DNA of 64,000 nt, from the NCBI GenBank assembly GCA_028875075.1, contig JAPPGF010000023.1, positions 1 to 64,000 of the forward strand, in the 5' to 3' direction. Shown here in pieces: positions 18,758 through 27,156 of this stretch (positions are counted from its first letter, which is position 1; each line of letters opens with the position of its first letter). Position numbers and translations under genes: made by a program. A model generated the notes under the pieces. That model searched no databases. It worked only from the letters and a program-made list of their open reading frames with translations, and was not told where the DNA came from. The stretch comes from Gemmatimonadota bacterium (GTDB taxonomy: Bacteria; Gemmatimonadota; Gemmatimonadetes; Longimicrobiales; Gaopeijiaceae).

Positions 18758-19605
18758 GCGGCCTCCAGGACGAGGTTATCGATCAGGCGGACCGACCCAC
18801 AGAACGCGGCCAGCGCGACCGCCGCGCCCTCGGGTACCGGATCGACCCGATTCAGCGACCGGGGATCCACGACTTCCGCGTACTGGAGGCGGAGGAGCTT
18901 GTTCTCCGCGAGCGCATCGTGCACGGTGCCCAACAGCACGTTCGCCCGGCGCTCACCTTCCCGAAAGCGGGCAGCCGCCTCGTCGAGCGCGCGCGCGAGC
19001 GCCGGAGCTGCCTCACGTTCATCACTGCTCAGTAAGGCGTTGCGCGAGCTCACGGCGAGCCCGTCGGGTTCGCGCACTGTGTCACAGGCAATGATCTCGA
19101 TCCCGAGTTCGATATCACGCACCATGCGCTCGATCATGACCAGCTGTTGAAGGTCCTTGCGCCCGAAGACGGCGATGTCCGGACGGATGAGTCCGAAGAG
19201 CTTGGCGACGACGGTGAGGACGCCGCGGAAGTGCCCGGGCCGGAACATCCCGCACAATCGCTCTTCCAAGGGCCCAGGATCCACGGTGACCGCGGGTTCT
19301 CCCTCTGTGTACATTTCTTCGACGGCGGGCAGGAAGACGAGGTCCACGCCTCGCTCCTCGAGCACAGCCAAGTCGCGGGGTGGATCGCGCGGATAGCTCG
19401 CCAAGTCCTCTCCGGGCCCGAACTGGAGCGGATTCACGAAGATCGACGCCGCGACCGCTGGCGCTCGCTCGTGTGCCAGATCGATCAGCGACAGATGACC
19501 CTGGTGGATGCCTCCCATCGTCGGCACGAGTGCGAGACGGTGACCGGGCGGATGCAGCGCGGCCAGCGCCTCCGCTAGCCCGGCACGAGTGCGCGCCACG
19601 ATCAA
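18754..19605 (-). CDS. panC: Pantothenate synthetase
   Basis: Condenses pantoate and beta-alanine with ATP to give pantothenate, the last step of vitamin B5 synthesis. Signature PTMGGIHQGHLSLI at residues 28-41 (the HIGH-type nucleotide site), FVNPLQFGP, FGRKDLQQL and VSSRNALLS. The frame is open far upstream, but a TTG at 19605 has GCGGAGG five nt before it and gives 283 residues, the standard length, so TTG is chosen. It follows panB by 28 bp and overlaps the HD gene, forming a panB-panC-HD-LytR_C-lepB run. Confidence 0.93.
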   Translation of the reverse strand: MIVARTRAGLAEALAALHPPGHRLALVPTMGGIHQGHLSLIDLAHERAPAVAASIFVNPLQFGPGEDLASYPRDPPRDLAVLEERGVDLVFLPAVEEMYTEGEPAVTVDPGPLEERLCGMFRPGHFRGVLTVVAKLFGLIRPDIAVFGRKDLQQLVMIERMVRDIELGIEIIACDTVREPDGLAVSSRNALLSSDEREAAPALARALDEAAARFREGERRANVLLGTVHDALAENKLLRLQYAEVVDPRSLNRVDPVPEGAAVALAAFCGSVRLIDNLVLEAA

Positions 19606-19633
19606 GCGAACCTCCGCGACGATCGTGCCGCCC

Positions 19634-20470
19634 TCAAGGCTCCCGCCCGAAGCTGTGCTCTGGCCCGGGATAGGTCCCGGCGCGTACTTCCCGCGCGTAT
19701 GCGCGCACACCGGCACGGGCCGCTTCCCCGAGCTTGGCGAAGTGCCTGAGGAATCGGGGCTGGAATCCCGCGTTGAGGCCCAGCGCGTCATGGAGCACGA
19801 GCACTTGGCCGTCGCAGTCCGGGCCCGCGCCAATGCCGATCGTCGGCACGCGCAGAGCTCGCGTCACTTCCACCGCGAGTTCCGCGCTGACCAGCTCGAG
19901 CACGACCGCGAAGGCGCCGGCCTCTTCCAACGCACGCGCCTGCTCCGCAAGTACGCGCGCCTCCTTCTCGTCGCGCCCCTGCACGAGGTATCCTCCGAGC
20001 GCGTGGATGGACTGTGGGCGCAGGCCCAGGTGGCCCATAACCGCAATGCCCGACGTGACCAGCGCCTCTACCGTCTGACACGTCCTCGGATCACCCCCCT
20101 CAAGCTTCACCGCCTGTGCACCGGTCTCCTTCAGCACACGTCCCGAGTTACGGATGCTCTCGTCCACCGATACCTGGTAGGATAGGAACGGGAGGTCGAC
20201 GACAACGAACGACTCGGGCGCGCCCCTGCGGACCGCCGCCGCGTGGTGGATCATCTCGTCGAGCGTGACGGGCAGCGTGGACTCGTAGCCAAGCATCACC
20301 TCGCTCAGCGAATCGCCCACCAGGATCAGATCGACCCCTTCGTCCTCCAGCAGGCCGGCGAACAGCGCATCGTAGGCGGTAAGCGCCACGATTCGCTCGC
20401 CGGCTTGCTTCATCTCCAGGAAGCGGCGCACGGAGGGCCGGCCCTTACGTCTGGGGCTTTCTGTGGACAC
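19634..20470 (-). CDS. panB: 3-methyl-2-oxobutanoate hydroxymethyltransferase
   Basis: Ketopantoate hydroxymethyltransferase, which feeds panC with pantoate precursor. The 278-residue TIM barrel shows ALTAYDALFAGLLEDEGVDLILVGDS, VTLDEMIHHAAAVRRG, VKLEGG, HLGLRPQSIHALGG and GIGAGPDCDGQVLVLHD, all standard. It starts with GTG and has no obvious Shine-Dalgarno. It heads a - strand run and is divergent from rqcH. Confidence 0.96.
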   Translation of the reverse strand: MSTESPRRKGRPSVRRFLEMKQAGERIVALTAYDALFAGLLEDEGVDLILVGDSLSEVMLGYESTLPVTLDEMIHHAAAVRRGAPESFVVVDLPFLSYQVSVDESIRNSGRVLKETGAQAVKLEGGDPRTCQTVEALVTSGIAVMGHLGLRPQSIHALGGYLVQGRDEKEARVLAEQARALEEAGAFAVVLELVSAELAVEVTRALRVPTIGIGAGPDCDGQVLVLHDALGLNAGFQPRFLRHFAKLGEAARAGVRAYAREVRAGTYPGPEHSFGREP

Positions 20471-20570
20471 GGTGATCGTTCGCAGGTCGGAGACGTCGGT
20501 GCTGAGCCGTGACGAGCGGCGTGCGGCGCGCCCAAGGGTACGGCGGGCTCAAGACCCGCGTCAAAGGTGA

Positions 20571-20616
20571 CGGTTCCGCCCAGGCGCGGGCGCTTGGTCC
20601 CGCGCAGGCGGAACCG
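20571..20616. repeat. Large inverted repeat between panB and rqcH
   Basis: CGGTTCCGCC (20571-20580) pairs with GGCGGAACCG (20607-20616), and inside it GCGCGGG (20584-20590) pairs with CCCGCGC (20599-20605) around an 8-nt loop. This makes a 17-bp hairpin with a small internal bulge. It ends 9 bp before the rqcH -10 element and may act as an operator or a roadblock between the divergent promoters. Confidence 0.7.
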
Positions 20617-20625
20617 CCGCGGCGC

Positions 20626-20636
20626 TATACTGCGCA
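20626..20636 (+). promoter_or_regulatory. -10 element for a probably leaderless rqcH mRNA
   Basis: TATACT at 20626-20631 lies only 5 nt before the rqcH ATG, so transcription should begin at or very near the start codon. No good -35 box is found at 16-19 nt spacing; the expected place is occupied by the inverted repeat. Confidence 0.5.
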
Positions 20637-22274
20637 ATGTCCCCAGTCCTGGACGCGGTGCTGACCGCCACCCTCGCCCGCGAGCTGGCATCACGGCTCA
20701 GACACGGCCGCCTGCGGGCGCTCCGTCTGGACGCGAGCCGCCGTGCCCTTGCCCTTCTGTTCCGTCACGGAACCCTCCGGGTGAGTCTGGATCCGGCGGC
20801 CGCTGGGGTCGCATGGAGCGATCCAATCGAGCCCGAGCCCGCCGATGGCCGGATGCGCGCGCGCTTCCGGGCGGCGGACAGCCTGCCAGACGACCGCGTG
20901 CTCGTGCTCTCGTTTACACGGGTGCGCGGTTCGCCCACCGTCGTGGAGGTCATCGTAGAGTGGATCTCCAACCGGTGGAACGCATTTGTCACCGAGGGCG
21001 GAGAGCGGGTGGTCCGCTACGTCTTGATCGAGCGCGGGGGGCGAGCGGCCGGCCGCGCGTGGACACCGCCAACTCCCTCCACCCGCAGGGGTTCGGACGG
21101 GACACTCACGCTCGATCGCTGGCGGGCATTGCTCCTCCGTACTGCGCCGGCGCTGCGACGCCGAACGCTCCTTGCGCACGTCGCATGGACTTCCCCCATC
21201 AACGCGCCCGCGTTGCTGGCAGGGGCCGCCGGGCATCCGGACAACGACGTGCGAGCGCTGGACGCGGGCCATCGGCTCTGGCAAGAGCTGGCGGCGACTG
21301 CGCTCGGCACTGCGGGGCCGCGGCCCGTCGTCTGGTCAACGCCCGCCGGGCTCCAACCCTATCCGCTGTCCCTTCCCGGTGAGGCCGCAGTCCCCTCGCC
21401 TTCCCTGATCGATGGGTTCACGCGGGCCGCAGCGTCGGCAGTCAAGCCGGCGGCCTCCGTGCCCGGGGAGCTCCTGGGTGCGATCCAACGGCGCGGCGCA
21501 TGGGCGCGCGCACGGGCCAGCGCGCTACGTCGTCAACTGGCCGAGGCCCCCCAGCCCGCCGCGTTGCGCGCTACGGCAGATCTCCTGCTCGCTCGCCTCG
21601 GCGAGCTCACCCGGGGAATTGAGCGCGCGCGCCTCGTAGACTTTGCGGGCGTGCCGGTCGAGGTCGAGCTCGACCCGAGACGCTCCCCGCAGGAGAACGC
21701 CTCCGCCTACTACGAGCGCGCCGCGCGTTCTGAGCGGGCGCATAAACGACTGCCCGGTCTGATCGAAGAAGCCGAGGAGGGCGCGGGCCGTCTCGAGCGA
21801 CTCGCCGAGGCCGCGCGCCAAGGCACGATATCCGAGGAGGCACTCCAGGGCGCGCTCCCTCGGAGCGAGACGGCACGCCCCGCCCTCAACCCTCCCCTAC
21901 CCTACCGCGTCTACCGGAGCTCGGGCGGTTTGGAGATTCGGGTCGGCAGGGGGGCACGACACAACGACGATCTCACGTTCCACCACTCAGCACCCGCCGA
22001 CGTGTGGATGCACGCCCGCCACGTGGCGGGAGCGCATGTCGTGCTGCGCTGGCAAGAAGACGCCAACCCGCCCCCGCGCGATCTGGCGGAGGCCGCCACC
22101 CTGGCCGCGCTTCACTCCAAGGCGCGCACGTCCGGGCGTGTACCTGTCGACTGGACGCGTCGGAAGTACGTGCGCAAGCAGAGAAGGTCGCCGCCCGGAC
22201 ACGTGCTCGTGGAACGCACGAAGACCCTGTTCGTGACGCCCGATCCTGCGTTGGAGGCGCACCTCAGGGTCTGA
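20637..22274 (+). CDS. rqcH: RqcH/NFACT-family ribosome quality-control protein
   Basis: This 545-residue NFACT protein has an N-terminal NFACT-N/FbpA-like region, a central Ala/Arg/Glu-rich coiled coil (about residues 285-420) and a C-terminal NFACT-R domain with HHSAPADVWMHARHVAGAHVVLR and RKYVRKQRRSPPGHVLVERTKTLFV. In other bacteria RqcH binds stalled 50S-peptidyl-tRNA and adds C-terminal alanine tails. The NFACT-R end is clear; the N-terminal region is more diverged than in Firmicutes. No Shine-Dalgarno precedes the ATG, consistent with the leaderless promoter. It is convergent with trpA. Confidence 0.88.
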   Translation: MSPVLDAVLTATLARELASRLRHGRLRALRLDASRRALALLFRHGTLRVSLDPAAAGVAWSDPIEPEPADGRMRARFRAADSLPDDRVLVLSFTRVRGSPTVVEVIVEWISNRWNAFVTEGGERVVRYVLIERGGRAAGRAWTPPTPSTRRGSDGTLTLDRWRALLLRTAPALRRRTLLAHVAWTSPINAPALLAGAAGHPDNDVRALDAGHRLWQELAATALGTAGPRPVVWSTPAGLQPYPLSLPGEAAVPSPSLIDGFTRAAASAVKPAASVPGELLGAIQRRGAWARARASALRRQLAEAPQPAALRATADLLLARLGELTRGIERARLVDFAGVPVEVELDPRRSPQENASAYYERAARSERAHKRLPGLIEEAEEGAGRLERLAEAARQGTISEEALQGALPRSETARPALNPPLPYRVYRSSGGLEIRVGRGARHNDDLTFHHSAPADVWMHARHVAGAHVVLRWQEDANPPPRDLAEAATLAALHSKARTSGRVPVDWTRRKYVRKQRRSPPGHVLVERTKTLFVTPDPALEAHLRV

Positions 22275-22330
22275 CCGTCCGACGACGTCGACCCCGTGAA
22301 CTCGGCTCTCCAAGTCGATGCGGCGGACAT

Positions 22331-23158
22331 TCAACCATGCGAGCCGTCCATGCCGTCCCGGAGCGAGCGCACGAACGCGGCAGCTCCGGTAATTCCCTCC
22401 TGCTCGAGCCGGCTGATCAGCGCCGACCCGACCACGACCCCGTCTGCCGCAGCCGCGACGGCGTGAGCCTGCTCTGGCGTGGAAATCCCGAAACCGACCG
22501 CAATCGGAAGCGTCACCATTCCGCGCAGCGCGCCTAATTCGGCTGCCAGATCGTCGCGCAGTCGGGCACGGGCGCCCGTGACGCCAGTGCGCGAAATATA
22601 GTACAGGAACCCCGTCCCGCCTCGCGCCACAAGGGGGATGCGCTCGGCTGGCGTCGTGGGCGCAACCAGACGGATCCAATCGAGCCCGGCGCCCCCAACT
22701 GCCTCTTCCATCTCGGGATCGGCTCCCACGGGTAGATCCGTCAGCAGGATCCCCTGAGCACCGGCTTGAGCCGCCTCGCGACAGAACGCGTCCAGCCCAC
22801 GATGGAGAACGGGGTTCAAGTACGTGAAGACGACGACGGGGACCTCGCGGCTCTCCCGGAAGTCGCGCAGGGCCGAGAGCACGCTGTCGACGCTCGCTCC
22901 CCGCTCTAGGGCAAGAAAGGAGGATCGCTGGATCGTGGGACCGTCCGCAAGCGGATCGCTGAACGGAATGCCCAGCTCGATGACGTCCGCGCCGGCATCG
23001 GCGAGCGCTTCCATCGTCGGCACGGTCAGCTTCGGGTTCGGGAAGCCGGCCGTCAGGTACGGGATGAGCGCGGCGCGCCCTTCGGAGGCCCGCTCGCGGA
23101 ACCGCCGGGCGATGGGCGACAGCTCGGCCGGCAGGCGGCCAGAAGCGCTAGAAGACAC
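22331..23158 (-). CDS. trpA: Tryptophan synthase alpha chain
   Basis: Splits indole-3-glycerol phosphate to indole and passes it through the tunnel to TrpB. TIM barrel with catalytic Glu61 and Asp72 in IELGIPFSDPLADGPTIQ, phosphate-binding GTGFLYYISRTGVTG and VGFGISTPEQA. The frame extends to 23263, but the GTG at 23158 has GAGG nine nt upstream and gives a normal 275 residues. It is separated from trpB by a 258-bp spacer, unusually long for this pair. Confidence 0.95.
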   Translation of the reverse strand: MSSSASGRLPAELSPIARRFRERASEGRAALIPYLTAGFPNPKLTVPTMEALADAGADVIELGIPFSDPLADGPTIQRSSFLALERGASVDSVLSALRDFRESREVPVVVFTYLNPVLHRGLDAFCREAAQAGAQGILLTDLPVGADPEMEEAVGGAGLDWIRLVAPTTPAERIPLVARGGTGFLYYISRTGVTGARARLRDDLAAELGALRGMVTLPIAVGFGISTPEQAHAVAAAADGVVVGSALISRLEQEGITGAAAFVRSLRDGMDGSHG

Positions 23159-23194
23159 GGTCGCTGTCCTCAGACGCCGGACTGGCCGGAACTC

Positions 23195-23219
23195 CGGACG
23201 GCGTACTTCCCGGCGTCCG
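23195..23219. repeat. Hairpin in the trpB-trpA spacer
   Basis: CGGACG (23195-23200) and CGTCCG (23214-23219) can pair and extend by two more pairs past one mismatch. It lies in the 258-bp gap between trpB stop and trpA start. No T-run follows, so an RNA-processing or attenuating hairpin is more likely than a terminator. Confidence 0.4.
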
Positions 23220-23416
23220 TTTACCCGGTGACCTGACCGAGCGGTCGCCCGCCCCCAGCGCACCTTGAAAGATCCAGCGCCCGAATCTCGGGAACGGTGC
23301 CGGACCGGCTGTCGATTTGGGCGCTGCCGCCCAGTACGGCCGCGCAGGGAGCGACTCCGCCGGACTCACAGCAGGGAGCCGGAGCCAATGCCGCGTGCCG
23401 ACGATGGCATCGGGGA

Positions 23417-24643
23417 TCAGGTCTCGGCCGCGCGTCGCTCGAGCAGGTCTCCCCTGCCCTCGACCCGCGCGACGTGCGCTACGTCTTTGTCCCCGCGCCC
23501 GCTCATGCACACGAGCAGGGGTCCCCGATCCCGGTAGGCTGGCGCCGTTCGGAACAGGTACGCCACCGCGTGCGCCGCCTCTAGGGCAGGAATGATCCCC
23601 TCCAAGCGGGAGAGTCGATGAAAGGCCTCAAGTGCCTCCTGGTCCGTTACCGAGACGTAACGCGCCCGACCTGTGTCCTTCAGCCAGGAATGTTCAGGTC
23701 CCACGCCAGGGTAGTCGAGTCCGGCCGAGATCGAGTGAGCCGGGGCGACCTGCCCATCCGCGTCCTGGAGCAGATAGCTCAGGGCGCCGTGCAAGACCCC
23801 GGGTGTGCCCTCCGCGAGCGACGCCGCGTGCCTGCCGTTCCCTAAGCCCTGGCCCGCGGCCTCGACCCCGAGCAATTCTACGCCCTCGTCCCCGATGAAC
23901 GGATGAAAGATGCCCATGGCGTTCGAGCCACCGCCGACGCACGCCAGGACAGCTGCGGGGAGGCGACCCTCGGCCGCCAGGAACTGCGAGCGCGCTTCAG
24001 TACCGATTACCGACTGGAAGTCGCGCACGATTCGAGGGAAGGGATCGGGGCCCACGACCGAACCGATGATGTAGTGCGTGCCCTCCACGTTCGTGACCCA
24101 GTCGCGGATCGCCTCGTTGGTGGCGTCCTTGAGCGTGCGGGTCCCCGACCCGACCGGTCGCACTTCGGCGTCCAGCAGCTCCATACGGTAGACGTTGAGC
24201 GCCTGCCGCTCGATGTCCTCCTCGCCCATGTATACTACGCAGTTGAGGTCGAAGAGCGCGCACGCGGTGGCGGTGGCCACACCGTGCTGCCCCGCTCCGG
24301 TCTCGGCGATGATGCGCCGCTTGCCCATACGAAGCGCGAGCAGCGCCTGACCGAGCGTGTTGTTGATCTTGTGTGCGCCGGTGTGGTTGAGGTCCTCGCG
24401 CTTCAAGTAGACCGCGGGCCCGCGCGCCTCGCCCTCCAGACGCCTCGCCCGATAGAGCGGGCTGGGGCGCCCGACGAAGTCCCCGAGTAGGGCGGTCAGC
24501 TCGCGCTGGAAACTCTGATCGGCGCATGCCTCCTCGTACGCCCGCTCCAGCTGGTCCAGCGCGGCTATGAGCGTCTCCGGCACGTAGCGTCCACCGTATC
24601 GGCCGAAACGACCTCGAGCCTCCATCCCGGCCACGTTGCTCAC
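23417..24643 (-). CDS. trpB: Tryptophan synthase beta chain
   Basis: PLP enzyme that joins indole and serine to make tryptophan. PLP Lys92 is in [14 protein letters not shown], and [13 protein letters not shown] and [13 protein letters not shown] are the standard substrate and phosphate-binding loops. The GTG at 24643 overlaps the trpF stop by GTGA and has GAGGT a few nt upstream, giving 408 residues; an ATG at 24625 is the alternative. Confidence 0.96.
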   Translation of the reverse strand: MSNVAGMEARGRFGRYGGRYVPETLIAALDQLERAYEEACADQSFQRELTALLGDFVGRPSPLYRARRLEGEARGPAVYLKREDLNHTGAHKINNTLGQALLALRMGKRRIIAETGAGQHGVATATACALFDLNCVVYMGEEDIERQALNVYRMELLDAEVRPVGSGTRTLKDATNEAIRDWVTNVEGTHYIIGSVVGPDPFPRIVRDFQSVIGTEARSQFLAAEGRLPAAVLACVGGGSNAMGIFHPFIGDEGVELLGVEAAGQGLGNGRHAASLAEGTPGVLHGALSYLLQDADGQVAPAHSISAGLDYPGVGPEHSWLKDTGRARYVSVTDQEALEAFHRLSRLEGIIPALEAAHAVAYLFRTAPAYRDRGPLLVCMSGRGDKDVAHVARVEGRGDLLERRAAET

Positions 24644-25320
24644 GCCGACCTCTGCGACGTGGACACCCTGCGTGCAGCCTGGACGAAGCGCTCCATCCGT
24701 CCCGGGTCCTTGCGTCCGACCGAGGCTTCCACGCCCGAGCTGACGTCGACCACGTCGGGCTTCAGGCGCTCGACCGCCTCCCCTACGTTCTCCGGCGTCA
24801 GCCCTCCTGCCAGTATCAGGAGGACTCCCGGCGGCAGCCCGTCGCGCTCCTCCTCGACCAGCTTCCAGGAGACCCGGGTCCCCGAGCCGCCGCGCGCTTT
24901 GGGACTCCAGCCATCGAGCAAGAGGGCATCCGCGCCCTCGGCGTAGCGCTCGATGCCCCGGCACAGGTCGTCAGCCGAGCGCGGCCGGAGCGCCTTCCAC
25001 AAGTTCCAGTCGCCCTCCCCCCGCAGCTCGGCCAGCCGCTGTGGCGACTCTTCCCCGTGTAGCTGGAGCACCGAGGCGCCCGCCGTGCGAGCGATCGCGG
25101 ACGCCGACCCGGCCGACTCGTTCACCAGCACGGCAACCAAGGGGGGGCCTCCAGGCTCCGTGAACTGACGCGCCGTGTCTGGTGGAATCGAGCGGCGGAA
25201 GCCTTCTGTGAGGATCGCGCCAACCAAGTCCGCTCCCGCCGCGCGCGCTTGACGCGCGTCGTCTGCTCGCACGAGCCCGCAGATCTTGACCAGCGGCCCA
25301 GACCGCATTGGGTCAGACAA
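24640..25320 (-). CDS. trpF: Phosphoribosylanthranilate isomerase
   Basis: Amadori rearrangement step of tryptophan synthesis. The barrel starts [15 protein letters not shown] with the catalytic Cys, then [15 protein letters not shown] and [11 protein letters not shown] with the [11 protein letters not shown] end. The TTG at 25320 has GGAG seven nt upstream and lies inside the last codons of trpC (8-nt overlap). The ATG at 25308 has no ribosome-binding site, so TTG is preferred. Stop overlaps trpB start. Confidence 0.92.
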   Translation of the reverse strand: MSDPMRSGPLVKICGLVRADDARQARAAGADLVGAILTEGFRRSIPPDTARQFTEPGGPPLVAVLVNESAGSASAIARTAGASVLQLHGEESPQRLAELRGEGDWNLWKALRPRSADDLCRGIERYAEGADALLLDGWSPKARGGSGTRVSWKLVEEERDGLPPGVLLILAGGLTPENVGEAVERLKPDVVDVSSGVEASVGRKDPGRMERFVQAARRVSTSQRSA

Positions 25321-26128
25321 GGATTCGCTCCCTGCGCGATCTCCCGGCAAGCCCGCGGGCGGCCGTGGCCGGATCCGGCTGGCGTAGGAGGGTCTCTCCG
25401 ACCAGCACGGCGTCGACGCCTTCCCGGCCCAGGCGATCGACGTCGCCAGCGCCGCGGATCCCGCTCTCGGAGACTACAAGGACGTCGACGGGAATGTCGT
25501 TCAACAGCTCGAAGGAAGTACTCAGTGTGGTTCGGAACGTGGTGAGGTCGCGGTTGTTGATTCCGACCACGCTCGCGCCGGAACTGAGCGCACGTTGCAA
25601 CTCGACGGGTCCGTGCACCTCGACCAGCGCCGTCATGCCCACCGACTCGGCAACCTCACGCAGACAGCGGAGCTGAATGTCGTCCAATATGCGCACGATA
25701 AGGAGCACCGCGTCCGCACCTGCGACGCGTGCCTCAAGCACCTGCTCCTCTACTAGGATGAAGTCCTTCCTCAAGACCGGGACTCCAACGGCCGCGCGCA
25801 CCGCCTCAAGGTCCGATAGCCTCCCGCCAAACCACAGAGTGTCGGTGAGGACGCTCACCGCCGCCGCGCCAGCCTGCTCGTACCCACGCGCGAGGGACGC
25901 CGGATCCAGGTCCGGGCGTATCGACCCGGCCCCGGGCGAGCGGCGCTTGATCTCGGCGATCAGCCCCACGGTCGCCCGACCTCGCAACGCCCCAGCAAAA
26001 TCGCGCGTCGGCAACGCGTCCGCGCAGGCACGGCGCAACCCCAGCGTTCGTCCCCGCAGAGCGGCCACCTCCTCACGTTTCGTCGCCACGATTCGCTCGA
26101 GGACATCCGAGCTAGTCCCGTTCGTCAC
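25313..26128 (-). CDS. trpC: Indole-3-glycerol phosphate synthase
   Basis: Ring-closing step of tryptophan synthesis. Signatures LIAEIKRRSPGAGSIR (catalytic Lys), VLTDTLWFGGRLSDL, VLRKDFILVEEQVLEAR, VGINNRDLTTF, VVSESGI and VDAVLVGETLLRQPDP. It starts with GTG at 26128 with AAGGA eight nt upstream. It heads a trpC-trpF-trpB-trpA run and is divergent from lexA, so its promoter must lie in the region that holds the proposed LexA operators. Confidence 0.96.
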   Translation of the reverse strand: MTNGTSSDVLERIVATKREEVAALRGRTLGLRRACADALPTRDFAGALRGRATVGLIAEIKRRSPGAGSIRPDLDPASLARGYEQAGAAAVSVLTDTLWFGGRLSDLEAVRAAVGVPVLRKDFILVEEQVLEARVAGADAVLLIVRILDDIQLRCLREVAESVGMTALVEVHGPVELQRALSSGASVVGINNRDLTTFRTTLSTSFELLNDIPVDVLVVSESGIRGAGDVDRLGREGVDAVLVGETLLRQPDPATAARGLAGRSRRERILV

Positions 26129-26138
26129 ATGGAGATCC

Positions 26139-26167
26139 TTGCGTTTCGGTCAACGTTCGGGTATGCT
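26139..26167 (+). promoter_or_regulatory. lexA promoter
   Basis: -35 TTGCGT (26139-26144) and -10 TATGCT (26162-26167) are separated by exactly 17 bp. The spacer is entirely filled by the first copy of the TTCGGT-N4-GTTCGGG repeat, so a bound repressor would block RNA polymerase. Confidence 0.65.
26145..26161 (+). promoter_or_regulatory. Putative LexA operator, copy 1
   Basis: TTCGGT-CAAC-GTTCGGG, a direct repeat of TTCGG with an 11-bp period. Alphaproteobacterial LexA boxes are also direct repeats with this period (GTTC-N7-GTTC). The copy lies between the -35 and -10 boxes of lexA. Assignment to LexA is inference from position and pattern. Confidence 0.55.
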
Positions 26168-26169
26168 TC

Positions 26170-26186
26170 TTCGGTTCCTGTTCGGG
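26170..26186 (+). promoter_or_regulatory. Putative LexA operator, copy 2
   Basis: TTCGGT-TCCT-GTTCGGG, identical to copy 1 outside the 4-nt core and starting 25 bp after it, directly over the expected transcription start. A second imperfect dyad (TCGGTTC at 26171-26177 with GAACCGA at 26204-26210) overlaps it. Confidence 0.55.
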
Positions 26187-26242
26187 ACAACGGATCCCGT
26201 TGCGAACCGAGCCATTGCTCAACCCAGGCCGGAGGCTGTCGG

Positions 26243-26851
26243 ATGCCCCTGACGAGGCGCCAAAAGGAAATCCTCGATCACGTCGACGGATTCATCGCCG
26301 AGCGAGGATACGCTCCCAGTTTCGAGGAGATCGCGGACCATTTTGGTTACTCCTCGCTCGCGACGGTCCATGAACACTTGTCGAATCTGGAACGCAAGGG
26401 ATACATAAGGAAGTCCTACAACGAGAGCCGCTCGATCGAGCTGGTGAGCTCGGAGGAAGAACCCGCCGCGGTCGAGCTTCCGCTTCTTGGCGCCGTCGCG
26501 GCGGGGCTGCCCATCGAAGCGATCTCCCAGAACGAGACGCTCTGTGTGCCCCCGGACATGGTCCGACGGGGAAGGAACAACTACGTGCTTAAGGTGCGGG
26601 GCGACTCGATGATCGACGAACAGATCCGCGACGGCGACTACATCGTCGTGAGCCAACAGGACAGCGCGGAGAACGGGCAGACGGTCGTCGCTCTCGTGGG
26701 TGGCGAGTCGGCAACCGTCAAGAAGCTCTACCGGGAGCCGGGCGACCGCATCCGGCTCCAGCCGGCGAACGCGGCCATGGACCCGATCGTCGCGGACGCG
26801 CGCGACGTCACCGTGCAGGGCGTGGTGGTGGGCGTCATACGGAAGTACTAG
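26243..26851 (+). CDS. lexA: SOS response repressor LexA
   Basis: Winged-helix repressor and self-cleaving serine protease. The N-terminal winged helix (residues 1-70, LTRRQKEILDHVDGFIAERG, ATVHEHLSNLERKGYI) precedes the cleavage site Ala87-Gly88 (VAAGLP). The catalytic dyad is Ser122 (RGDSMID) and Lys160 (SATVKKLYR), the normal spacing. The ATG at 26243 has GGAGG seven nt upstream and gives 202 residues; the open frame begins further up. It is divergent from trpC and convergent with trpD. Confidence 0.97.
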   Translation: MPLTRRQKEILDHVDGFIAERGYAPSFEEIADHFGYSSLATVHEHLSNLERKGYIRKSYNESRSIELVSSEEEPAAVELPLLGAVAAGLPIEAISQNETLCVPPDMVRRGRNNYVLKVRGDSMIDEQIRDGDYIVVSQQDSAENGQTVVALVGGESATVKKLYREPGDRIRLQPANAAMDPIVADARDVTVQGVVVGVIRKY

Positions 26852-27156
26852 GCCACGCTCGGCCCGGAGCGGACCACCAAGAAGGCCCTACGACACGGCA
26901 ACGGAACCAAGCGACGATGAGGAGCGCCGAGGTGAGCGGGGACAGCGTCAACCGCCTGAGCGCGGTCGTTACGGGGTCTCGGAGCCCGGCGGGGCGGGCC
27001 TGCATCGACACGTGCCGGGCGGGTGCGGCTTGCCGAACGGTCTTCGCAGTGGGGCGGCGGACCCGGAGGAGGATCGAAATCCGCTTCTTGGAGTCGAGAG
27101 CGAGCGTCCGACCCGGCGGGCCGGGGCACTGACTCGTCGGTTGAGCCGGATCGACT
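26852..27156. other. Intergenic stretch between convergent lexA and trpD
   Basis: This 305-bp stretch has no supported gene. A weak hairpin, CGCTC-N6-GAGCG, at 26856-26871 just after the lexA stop could be part of a terminator but has no T-run. Nothing else is recognised. Confidence 0.4.
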
